Part shown: one piece after another, positions 45,491-52,925 of the stretch
Numbering within the stretch: position 1 is the first letter of the stretch
Layout of the letters: each line of letters begins with the position of its first letter
NCBI GenBank assembly: GCA_963783105.1
Contig: CAWAMI010000007.1
Span: 930,001-994,000, forward strand
Source: JAVEDQ01 sp963783105
GTDB lineage: Bacteria; Actinomycetota; Actinomycetes; Frankiales; Frankiaceae
Direction of reading: 5' to 3'
DNA: 64,000 nucleotides
Position numbers and translations under genes: made by a program
Notes under the pieces: generated by a model
Told to the model about the DNA's origin: nothing
Database searches by the model: none
What the model saw: the letters and a program-made list of their open reading frames with translations, nothing else

Positions 45491-46153
45491 TCAGTCGAAG
45501 GCCACCCGGCCCCGGGGGCGGCCCAACAGTGGTCGCCGCGGCCTCGGCGCCGCACCGTCTCCTGCTGGCGGGACCGACGCCCCGCTCATCTCGTCCTTCG
45601 CCTGCGCGAGTTGATCGGCGACGAAGGTGAGGTAGTCCCGCGCGGTGCCGGCGTCGCCGCCCTGCTGTTCGACCAGCGTCAGCACCTCGTCGAGCAGACG
45701 GACGACGTCGTCGCTGAAGGCGGTGGCCGCGTCCATGCGCTTGTTGCGCAGCAGGTGCTTCCCGGTCTCCGCCAGGTCGATCAGGGTGACGTGGTCGGTC
45801 GTCGGCGCCCACGCCGAGGAGAACCGGCGGAACTCCGGCCGCTCGCGGACCGTCCGCAACGCGTCCAGGACCTGGCTGTTGCCGCTCAGCGCGCCGAGCA
45901 GGTCGGCGAGGTCGATCATCGCCGCGGTGAAGCGCGGCTCGCCCTCGAACTCGCCGAGCCACCGGAGCACGGCGTCCTGCCCGCCGAGGTGCCGGGAGAT
46001 CCGTCCGACCATGACGACCGTCGAGTTCGGCAGGATCGGCTCGCAGATGTAGACGTGGGCGACCTGCAGCGCGAGCTGCGCCTCGGCCGATCGATCGAGC
46101 CGGCCGGCGCAGAATGCGTCGACCGCGTCCCGGTGCAACCTGACGTCGTCCAT
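45491..46153 (-). CDS. Conserved-looking protein of unknown function (220 aa)
   Basis: I do not recognise this 220-residue protein. It is mostly helical without membrane segments or signal peptide, with one hydrophobic stretch, HVYICEPILPNSTVVMVGRI, near residue 35. The last 30 residues are Pro/Arg-rich. The ATG at 46153 follows AGGAGG. It lies 118 bp before the PRC-barrel gene on the same strand and may share its transcript. Confidence 0.65.
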   Translation of the reverse strand: MDDVRLHRDAVDAFCAGRLDRSAEAQLALQVAHVYICEPILPNSTVVMVGRISRHLGGQDAVLRWLGEFEGEPRFTAAMIDLADLLGALSGNSQVLDALRTVRERPEFRRFSSAWAPTTDHVTLIDLAETGKHLLRNKRMDAATAFSDDVVRLLDEVLTLVEQQGGDAGTARDYLTFVADQLAQAKDEMSGASVPPAGDGAAPRPRRPLLGRPRGRVAFD

Positions 46154-46252
46154 CTCCGGCCTCCTGTCCCGCCGCGCGCCGTGCGCGGCGCCCCGGCCCC
46201 GAGGGCTCGGAAGCGGATGCAGTGTGCTCCGGGCGGGAAGCGGCTGCCAAGG

Positions 46253-46273
46253 GCCGGTCGGCCCGGGACCGGC
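46253..46273 (-). terminator. Hairpin after the lipase gene
   Basis: GCCGGTC (46253-46259) pairs with GACCGGC (46267-46273) around a 7-nt loop, 3 bp beyond the lipase stop at 46277. Reading on the minus strand, it fits a short GC-rich terminator. Confidence 0.5.
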
Positions 46274-46276
46274 GGC

Positions 46277-47569
46277 CTAGCAGTCCGAGGGTGCGGGACG
46301 GCCGGCGAGGCGGTCGCCGAACCAGCTCAGGATGTCGGGTGCGGCGGCGAGAACTGCCTCGCTGTGCCCCTGGCCCGGGTAGACCTTGCGCGTCGCGGTG
46401 TAGCCGCCGGTGCTGCACATCCGGTCCAGCATCCGCTGGCTGACCCCGACCGGGATCTGCTCGTCGTTGCCGCCCTGGTAGACGAACATCGGAACGGGCG
46501 TGGGGCGGTGGCCGGCGCTGTTGTCATCAAGGGCGGCCTTCATCGCCGGCAGGGCGCTCACGGGGCGCGCGAGGTAGTCCTCCGCGCGCGCTCCGCGGAG
46601 CCGGGCGACGCTCTGGCTGCCGCACTCGGTCTGCACGGTGTCGAGTTCGGCGATCCCCTTCGGGGTGAGCTGCTCGGCGTACGGCAGCGAGGGGTAGGCG
46701 GCGCGGTAGCCCGAGGCGACCATCAGCGTGTAGCCGAAGTACGGGCTCGTGCGCAGCGGTGCGTCGAGCCCGGCGAGCTCGGTGGCGGGCGCGCCGACGG
46801 CGGCGCCGAGCACGGTGAGATCCGGCGCGTAGCGCGGCGCGAGTTCTGCGGCGAGCACGGCGGCGCCGCCGCCCTGCGAGTGGCCCCAGATCAGCGACCG
46901 TGTCGTTCGTGAGAGGCCGGCGTCCGGCAGGCGTTGCGCGGCGCGGATGCTGTCGAGGACGTTCTGCGCCTCGGCGATGTTCACCACGTACGGATGCGCT
47001 CCGGCGGTGCCGAGGCCCTCGTAGTCGGTCGCGACGACGGCGAAGCCGCGCTGCGGCGCCTGGGTCAGCACCTGGGTCAGCCCGGCGTCGAAGGCCGGAC
47101 CTCGGGAGGGGGCGCACCGGTCGGCGAGCCCGGTCGTCCCGTGCGCCCATGCCAGCAGCGGCCAGCCGCCCGGGGGAGCCGGTCGGTCGGGGACGGCCAG
47201 CACCGCCGAGACGACGCGTGGGCTGCCGTCGACGGCGGTGGACCGGTAGAGCACGAGCGACGTCTTCACGCCGGGCACCGGCCGCCATGGCGTCGACTTC
47301 ACGACGTCGCCGGGCCGGCCGGGCGGCAGCGGGTCGGGCACCGCGTAGGCGGGGAGGACGTCGTCGCCCGGGGACGGGGGAACGCCCAGCCCCGACGCCG
47401 ACGCCGCCGCCGATGCCGACGCCGATGCCGTCCCCGGCGTCGGAGCGGCGGTCGGGGAGTCGCTGGCGCGCGAGGAGCTGCACGCGGTCGCGACGGCGAG
47501 GCCCAGGGCGACCAGGAGGGCGGTTCTCCGGCTCGCTCGGCACCGGGCGGCGGCCGGGGGGTGCGTCAC
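46277..47569 (-). CDS. Secreted or lipid-anchored triacylglycerol lipase-like alpha/beta hydrolase
   Basis: The 430-residue protein has an N-terminal signal (RRTALLVALGLAVATACSSS, a lipobox-like end) and an Ala/Ser-rich linker. The hydrolase domain belongs to the secretory lipase family: the serine is in GHSQGGGAAV, the aspartate is probably in YQGGNDEQIP and the histidine in GQGHSEAVL. Residues ATDYEGLGT and WAHGTTG form the oxyanion region. The start at GTG 47569 is preferred because AGGAAAG precedes it; ATG 47605 is an alternative adding twelve residues. It likely hydrolyses lipids or esters outside the cell. Confidence 0.84.
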   Translation of the reverse strand: MTHPPAAARCRASRRTALLVALGLAVATACSSSRASDSPTAAPTPGTASASASAAASASGLGVPPSPGDDVLPAYAVPDPLPPGRPGDVVKSTPWRPVPGVKTSLVLYRSTAVDGSPRVVSAVLAVPDRPAPPGGWPLLAWAHGTTGLADRCAPSRGPAFDAGLTQVLTQAPQRGFAVVATDYEGLGTAGAHPYVVNIAEAQNVLDSIRAAQRLPDAGLSRTTRSLIWGHSQGGGAAVLAAELAPRYAPDLTVLGAAVGAPATELAGLDAPLRTSPYFGYTLMVASGYRAAYPSLPYAEQLTPKGIAELDTVQTECGSQSVARLRGARAEDYLARPVSALPAMKAALDDNSAGHRPTPVPMFVYQGGNDEQIPVGVSQRMLDRMCSTGGYTATRKVYPGQGHSEAVLAAAPDILSWFGDRLAGRPAPSDC

Positions 47570-47687
47570 GTGCAGATTCTTTCCTGCGCGGCGGCGGGCC
47601 GCCATAGTCGATCCGGACGACCCGCCGGCGGAGAAGTGATCAGCCGCGGGCTACCCCCCTGCCCGGTGCGCGTTGTTCCGCACGTCG

Positions 47688-48971
47688 CTAGGGGAAGGCG
47701 AGCCGCCCGAGCAGGTGCATCATCGTGAACCCGCCGAGCATCGCGCCCTCGGCGCCCACGACGACGCCGACCACCAGCTCCGAGCGGCGGCGCGCCAGGT
47801 AGCCGGCGAGGGGCAGCAGGAGCGGGAACGCGGCGGCCAGGAAGCGGATCTTCGGCATCAGGGCCGAGCTCGTCGCCGGCAGCGCCACCGCGACGAGGGT
47901 GTAGGCGACCAGCAGGCCGGGGGGCGGCCGGAGCACGAAGAAGACCGCGAGCACGAGCAGCACGGCGATGCTCACCCACACGAGCACGGCCAGCCCCGTC
48001 GCCGGCTCACGGACGTCGCTCAGGAAGGCGCGGGTGACGTCGGTGGCGAACGAGCGGCCGAAGTCGGTGACGTTGCCGAACAGCTTCTCGGCCTCGTGCC
48101 AGGCGAAGGGTTGGCCGGTGCGGTACCAGCCGTAGAGGGCGAACGCGACGATCCCGAGCGGCGCCAGCGGTATGGCGACGATCGAGCGCCACTGCCGGTT
48201 CCGCATCGCCATGAGCACCGCCCACACCAGGGCGGCGAACACAGCGGCGGCCACCGGCGGCCGGGCGGCGCCGGCGAACGCGGCGAGAATGCCGGCCAGG
48301 GCCCAGTAGCGGGAGAGCAGCGCCAGCAGAGTGCCCGCGGCGAGGCACAGGGCCAGCGGCTCGCTGTAGGCCGCGGAGAAGACGTTGGTGCCCGGGAAGA
48401 AGACGAACAGCAGGACGCCGACGTCGGCCGTCCGCGCGTCGGCCACGGTGGCGAACAGCTTGCGGACCAGCAGCGCGAGGACGCCGCCGAGCACGAAGTT
48501 CAGCAGGTAGGCGGCGAGCACCGGATGGCCGCCGAGCAGCGCACCGAAGCCGCGCACGAGCATCGGCCACAGCGGAAAGAAGGCCCACGGGCTGTAGGGC
48601 CGTTCCGGCGAGAGCGGCGCGATGACGTCGGGGTAACCGTGGCGGGCGATCTCGAGGTACCAGAACGAGTCCCAGCGCTCGAGCCACTCGTGCGGATCGG
48701 GCGGCACGGCGATGCCGATGGCCATGACGACGGCGAGACCCACCAGCGCCCGGCTCGCGACGTAGAGCAGAAGGGTGCGGCCCACCCAGCGCGGCGGCGT
48801 GAGCCGGCGGAGTCGCTGGCGGGACACGCTGCGCGGATCGAGGAGCGTTCCGGCGATGCGGCCGACGGGGCGCGGGGTCCTGCCCGATGACGTGGTTCCG
48901 GGGTCCGTCTGGTCCGAGGCCGGTCCGTCGGGGGAGCCTGCGGCGCGACGACCGCCGGGCTCGAGCAGCAC
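47688..48971 (-). CDS. PIG-V-type mannosyltransferase-like integral membrane protein
   Basis: The 427-residue protein has about ten membrane helices and the signature ERWDSFWYLEIARHGYPD followed by PYSPWAFFPLWP, characteristic of actinobacterial PIG-V/GT-C polyprenol-dependent mannosyltransferases. Such enzymes add mannose to cell-envelope lipids or glycans on the outer membrane face. The GTG at 48971 is fixed by AAAGGAG; upstream sequence in frame is unrelated. It is divergent from the HtrA-like gene across a spacer with long direct repeats. Confidence 0.8.
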   Translation of the reverse strand: MLLEPGGRRAAGSPDGPASDQTDPGTTSSGRTPRPVGRIAGTLLDPRSVSRQRLRRLTPPRWVGRTLLLYVASRALVGLAVVMAIGIAVPPDPHEWLERWDSFWYLEIARHGYPDVIAPLSPERPYSPWAFFPLWPMLVRGFGALLGGHPVLAAYLLNFVLGGVLALLVRKLFATVADARTADVGVLLFVFFPGTNVFSAAYSEPLALCLAAGTLLALLSRYWALAGILAAFAGAARPPVAAAVFAALVWAVLMAMRNRQWRSIVAIPLAPLGIVAFALYGWYRTGQPFAWHEAEKLFGNVTDFGRSFATDVTRAFLSDVREPATGLAVLVWVSIAVLLVLAVFFVLRPPPGLLVAYTLVAVALPATSSALMPKIRFLAAAFPLLLPLAGYLARRRSELVVGVVVGAEGAMLGGFTMMHLLGRLAFP

Positions 48972-49407
48972 CGCCGTCTCCTTTCGTGCAGTTCCGATAC
49001 CGGGGCCGCCGCTGGACCGGTTTGCAGGCGAACGTGCCCAGCTCACCCGTGTTCGACGCGTGACGTCCTGCATAGCGGACGTCGGAGCCCGGTCGTTGCG
49101 TCGACACACTGCCGTCCGCGTCACCTCACCACCCGCGGTCGATGCGGGTGATCAACGCTGCCCCGAATGCGCCCCCGGCCCGGACGAAACGGACAGACGA
49201 TCACTCCGGGCAGTGTTCCGGCTGACCTGGCACGCGCCTCCGTGATCAACGCTGCCCCGAATGCGCCCCCGGCCCGGACGAAACGGACAGACGATCACTC
49301 CGGGCAGCGTTCCGGCCTGCGCGACGGTTGATCTCGGTAGAGGGCAGGGGAAGCGCTGGGAAACGTGCGGTGTTACGGTCGCAAGCGTGTAATCAGGAGG
49401 TGCGCCT
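48972..49407. other. Gene-free 436-bp spacer with direct repeats and dyads
   Basis: No credible ORF is present. The spacer holds a 7-bp inverted repeat (GACGTCC, 49062-49083) and then the 75-bp direct repeat pair (49148-49316). A short promoter-like region precedes the HtrA-like gene, with TGTAAT near 49387 and a clear AGGAGG site. The mannosyltransferase promoter should lie at its left edge. Confidence 0.75.
49148..49316. repeat. Two 75-bp near-identical direct repeats with internal inverted repeats
   Basis: Copies at 49148-49222 and 49242-49316 differ at a single base, 19 bp apart. Within each, AACGCTGCCC near the left end pairs with GGGCAGCGTT near the right end (GGGCAGTGTT in copy 1, still pairing in RNA through G-U). 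GTGATC at the left edge also matches GATCAC inside. Each unit can thus fold as a long hairpin. No ORF, tRNA or transposase is associated. Confidence 0.93.
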
Positions 49408-50385
49408 ATGTCGCTGCCCGATGCCACTCCGCCCGAGTCGCCCGAGTCGCCCGAGTCCGTCGCGTCCGAGTCGGCGCTCGACGCCTACTCCCGCATCGTC
49501 ACCGGCGTCGCCGACCGGGTGCTCCCCAGCGTCGCGTCCCTGACGGTCCGTGGGCCTCGAGGCGCGGGCGCCGGCAGCGGGGTCGTCCTCACGCCGGACG
49601 GCTTCCTCGTGACCAGCGCCCACGTCGTCGCCGGTGCCGGCAGCGGGGAGGCGTCGTTCGCGGACGGGACGTCGACACGGTTCGACGTCATCGGTGCGGA
49701 TGCGCTGTCCGACCTCGCCGTCCTCCGGGCTCGCGGTGAGGTGCCGGAACCGGCCGAACTCGGCGACGCGGCCGGGCTGCGCGTCGGCCAGTTGGTCGTC
49801 GCCGTCGGGAACCCGCTCGGTCTCGTCGGTAGCGTGACGGCCGGCGTCGTGTCCGCGCTGGGTCGGTCGCTGCCCACCCGCAGCGGCTCGTTGAGTCGCG
49901 TGGTCGAGGACGTCGTGCAGACCGACGCCGCGCTCAACCCGGGCAACTCCGGCGGCGCGCTCGCCGACGGCTCGTCCCGGGTCATCGGCATCAACACCGC
50001 CGTCGCGGGCGTCGGACTGGGACTCGCGGTGCCGATCAACGCGACCACCCGGAGGATCCTCGGCAGCCTGATGACCGAGGGGAGGGTCCGCCGCGCCTAC
50101 CTCGGCCTGGCCGGCTCGACCGCAGCCCTGCCGCCGCAGCTCGCGGCGCGTACCGGTCGCAGGACCGGCGTCCGCGTCGCCGAGGTCGTCCCGGGCTCAC
50201 CGGCCGCCGGTGGCCTGCGGGTCGGCGACCTCGTCCTGACCCTCGACGGCGCCCCCGTCTCGACGAGCGGGGACCTGCAGCGCCTCATGGTCGCGGAGGC
50301 GATCGGCCGCCGAATGGAGGTCACCGTCGTCCGTAACGGAGCGCTCGTCGACGTCGTGCTCGTCGCGGCGGAACTGCCGGGCTGA
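49408..50385 (+). CDS. HtrA/DegP-like trypsin-family serine protease with PDZ domain
   Basis: The 325-residue protein has a complete triad: His72 in TSAHVVAG, Asp102 in ALSDLAVL and Ser181 in NPGNSGGAL. A PDZ domain follows (about 230-320: GVRVAEVVPGSPAAGGLRVGD). Unlike most actinobacterial HtrA proteins it has no signal peptide or membrane helix, so it should be cytoplasmic unless the start is further upstream. The N-terminus is a short ESPESPES repeat. The ATG at 49408 follows AGGAGG. Expected to degrade damaged proteins. Confidence 0.9.
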   Translation: MSLPDATPPESPESPESVASESALDAYSRIVTGVADRVLPSVASLTVRGPRGAGAGSGVVLTPDGFLVTSAHVVAGAGSGEASFADGTSTRFDVIGADALSDLAVLRARGEVPEPAELGDAAGLRVGQLVVAVGNPLGLVGSVTAGVVSALGRSLPTRSGSLSRVVEDVVQTDAALNPGNSGGALADGSSRVIGINTAVAGVGLGLAVPINATTRRILGSLMTEGRVRRAYLGLAGSTAALPPQLAARTGRRTGVRVAEVVPGSPAAGGLRVGDLVLTLDGAPVSTSGDLQRLMVAEAIGRRMEVTVVRNGALVDVVLVAAELPG

Positions 50386-50441
50386 AGGCATCAGGGTCCG
50401 CGTCGAGGCGCGACTGGGTGACGTCCGCCGGGAGTGGTGTG

Positions 50442-51272
50442 ATGAGCGACAGCATGGACGACCCGACGCCTGCACGGCCGCGCGACGGCGACACGCCCAA
50501 CGCGGCCCGCAACGCGTTCGACTTCTGGGACCGGCAGTACGAGGGCCGACGGCTGTTCGCCGAGGCATTCGGAACGTTCCTCCTCGTCCTCGTGGCGGTG
50601 GGAGCCGGCATGGTCAACGCCCGGTTCGGCGGACAGACGCTTCCCTATGCCGCGCTCGTCGTGCCGCCGGGCCTGATGGTGGCCACGACGATCCTGTTCA
50701 TGGGCGCCGTGTCCGGCGCGCACCTGAACCCGGTCGTGAGCATCGCCTTCGCCCTGCGCGCCGACTTCCCCTGGCGGCGCGTGCCGGCCTACGTGCTCGC
50801 CCAGTTCGTCGGTGCCGCGCTCGCCGCCCTGCTGCTCCGGGGACTCCTCGGCGCGCAGGGGAGTGCCGGGCTCACGCTGCCAGGAGGCGGCATCTCGTCG
50901 TCGACGGCTTTGGCGTGGGAGACCGTGCTCACCGTCGGTCTGGTCAGCACCATCCTCGGCGTCGCCTCCGGCGCGCAGCAGGTGGGGCCGATCGCCGCGC
51001 TCGGTACCGGCAGCTACATCGCCCTGGCCGGCCTCTGGGGCTCGCCGGTGAGCGGAGCGTCGATGAACCCCGCCCGGTCGCTGGCTCCTGCGCTCGTTCT
51101 CGGGGACTGGACGGCATGGTGGGCCTACCTCCTCGGCCCGCTGGCCGGCGCCCTTCTCGCGGCGGGCATCGCCTACGTGCTCCGCGGCCCAGGTGGTGGC
51201 CGCAGCGGGCGGACCGCGGCTCAGGGGACGCTCGGCTTCACCTGGCGACCGGGGCCGATCGACCCGGCGTGA
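50442..51272 (+). CDS. MIP/aquaporin family channel
   Basis: The 276-residue protein has six membrane helices and two pore half-helices. The first box is NPV (SGAHLNPVVSIA) rather than NPA and the second is NPA (SGASMNPARSLA). Residues preceding the first helix (RQYEGRRLFAEAFGTFLLVL) match the family. Whether water or small solutes pass cannot be judged. The ATG at 50442 follows CGGGAG; an in-frame GTG at 50418 is an alternative. An extended cytoplasmic N-terminus of about 45 residues is present. Confidence 0.88.
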   Translation: MSDSMDDPTPARPRDGDTPNAARNAFDFWDRQYEGRRLFAEAFGTFLLVLVAVGAGMVNARFGGQTLPYAALVVPPGLMVATTILFMGAVSGAHLNPVVSIAFALRADFPWRRVPAYVLAQFVGAALAALLLRGLLGAQGSAGLTLPGGGISSSTALAWETVLTVGLVSTILGVASGAQQVGPIAALGTGSYIALAGLWGSPVSGASMNPARSLAPALVLGDWTAWWAYLLGPLAGALLAAGIAYVLRGPGGGRSGRTAAQGTLGFTWRPGPIDPA

Positions 51273-51287
51273 GCTCCGTGCGATCGC

Positions 51288-52736
51288 TCAGGTCGCGACG
51301 GTAGGTCGCGGCCGGACGCCTTGGTGCGGGACGCTGTCGAGCCCCGGGATCGGCATGGGCTGGGCGAGTTCAGCCAACCGAGACAGTCCGGCCTCCACGT
51401 GGTCGGCAAGTCGCCCGGACGCGGCCTGCACCGCCGGGTCGCCGCGTTGCGACGGCTCGACCTTCGCCGGGTTGAGCGCGCAGCCGTTGGCCCACTCGGC
51501 GATGTCGGGCTCAGCGCCGTACGCCCGGGCCGCGAGGGTGCCGCGAAGCTGCATCGTCGCCCAGTTCGCCGGGGTGTCCGGGAGGGTGTTGGGCGGGCAC
51601 AGCCGGTTGCGGTCGCGGTCGTCGTCGCGGGTCGCTTCGACGTAGCCGGCCAGCGCCGCGTTGAAGCAGGGGAACCCGGCGCGGATCGTGAACAGCCGGA
51701 TCGCGTCCGGGCCCCAGATCGGCACGAGCGACGGGTACTGCAGCCCGGAAGCGGCGCAGTGGACGATCACCGAGTCGGGAGGCCGTGGGACCGAGCCGTG
51801 GTCGAAGACGATCTCCGTCCGGGTCACGTGCCGAACGTGGCCGAGCCGGACCACGTTCTCGATGCTGCGCAGGTGGTCGAGCTCCCAGTCCGCGAGCGTC
51901 GGCGTCTTCGCCATCGTCGGCGCGACGCCGCGGTCGACCCGGAGCATGACGCCGGCGGCCTCGAGCCGCAGGAACAGATCGTCGAGGGACTCGGCCGCGG
52001 CGGACGCGGCCATGGTGTCCGCGGCCATGCCGACGGCGACCGCCGGGTCGGGCTGGACGACTGCGCGGTTGAGCATCCACGGGTCGCGCGGGCGCACCCA
52101 CGTGATCCGGTCCGGCGCCACCCCGTTGCCCAGCAGCCAGATGATGCCGTCGGTCGCGGTCTTGCCGGAGCCCACGATGACGAAGCTTCTCGGCGCGGCC
52201 TCCAGCTCGGCGAGGTCGTTGACCGCGAGAACGTGGTCGTCGGCGGCGGCGCCGAACGGAGGCGGTGTCGTCGCGGGGATGGTCGGCGACAGGATCGTCG
52301 CGTCGACGACTCGGCGTCGCACGTGCACGTGCACCGTCTCGCCCGAGACGCGAGAGGTGACGTAGTGGGCGCCGCCTGCGGGTCGGTAGTCGCTGCCGCC
52401 GAGGAACGCCACCCGTCCTGTCCCGATGAAGCGCCGGTGGAGGATGTCGTCGTAGTAAGCGGTGATCTGCGACCGGCGGGCCCGTTCCTGGAGGCCGGTT
52501 TCGGGCCCGGTCTGCTGCACCTGGCCGTCGCCGAGCACGGTGGACGCGACGCCGTAGAACAGCGACGCCTGGTGCAGCTGTACGAACGGGTAGGCGTCCT
52601 GCCAGTGCCCACCTGTCGCGTGCCGGCGGTCGACCAACGTCGCGTGCACGTCCGCGTGGTCGATCAGGGCGTCGGTGAACGCCATGCCCATGGCGCCCGC
52701 CCCGATGACCAGATAGTCGGTCTCCAGCGAACGCAT
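51288..52736 (-). CDS. FAD/NAD(P)-binding oxidoreductase, monooxygenase-like
   Basis: The 482-residue protein has two dinucleotide-binding Rossmann motifs: YLVIGAGAMGMAF at the N-terminus and SFVIVGSGKTATDG near residue 190. It also has GGHWQDAYPFVQLHQAS, in the manner of flavin monooxygenases. The usual FxGxxxHxxxW fingerprint is not evident, so the exact reaction is unclear. The ATG at 52736 is used. It is convergent with the aquaporin gene (15 bp). Confidence 0.75.
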   Translation of the reverse strand: MRSLETDYLVIGAGAMGMAFTDALIDHADVHATLVDRRHATGGHWQDAYPFVQLHQASLFYGVASTVLGDGQVQQTGPETGLQERARRSQITAYYDDILHRRFIGTGRVAFLGGSDYRPAGGAHYVTSRVSGETVHVHVRRRVVDATILSPTIPATTPPPFGAAADDHVLAVNDLAELEAAPRSFVIVGSGKTATDGIIWLLGNGVAPDRITWVRPRDPWMLNRAVVQPDPAVAVGMAADTMAASAAAESLDDLFLRLEAAGVMLRVDRGVAPTMAKTPTLADWELDHLRSIENVVRLGHVRHVTRTEIVFDHGSVPRPPDSVIVHCAASGLQYPSLVPIWGPDAIRLFTIRAGFPCFNAALAGYVEATRDDDRDRNRLCPPNTLPDTPANWATMQLRGTLAARAYGAEPDIAEWANGCALNPAKVEPSQRGDPAVQAASGRLADHVEAGLSRLAELAQPMPIPGLDSVPHQGVRPRPTVAT

Positions 52737-52817
52737 CACCAACGGACTCGCCTCCGCTCGGCTCGGGCGTGTCCGGGCATGGTCGCGCACCCTCGGCACC
52801 CAGGGGCCGGATCGCGG

Positions 52818-52925
52818 ATGTTCCCGCCTCACACCTTCGAGCTGGTGGTCGCCGACATGGCCGCCACGTTGGCCTTCTACCGACGCCTGGCCTCGACGTC
52901 CCCGCGGACTACCGCCGCGGCAACC
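52818..52925 (+). pseudogene. Fragment of a VOC-superfamily gene
   Basis: MFPPHTFELVVADMAATLAF followed by YRRL is a typical VOC protein start. A frameshift then continues it as GLDVPADYRRG in another frame, after which similarity stops. The fragment runs into the 3' end of the convergent dehydrogenase gene (stop at 52909). It is a truncated, decayed gene. Confidence 0.6.

Noticed and set aside
45081..46418. Long minus-strand frame covering the 220-aa unknown gene
   Set aside because: Its composition is Arg/Ala shadow and it conflicts with the frame that has a strong ribosome site at 46153.
49148..49316. CRISPR array
   Set aside because: Only two 75-bp copies with a 19-bp spacer and no cas genes; CRISPR repeats are shorter and spacers longer.
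52700..52925. Complete VOC gene before the dehydrogenase
   Set aside because: The frame breaks after about 25 residues and ends within about 110 bp, so only a fragment is supported.
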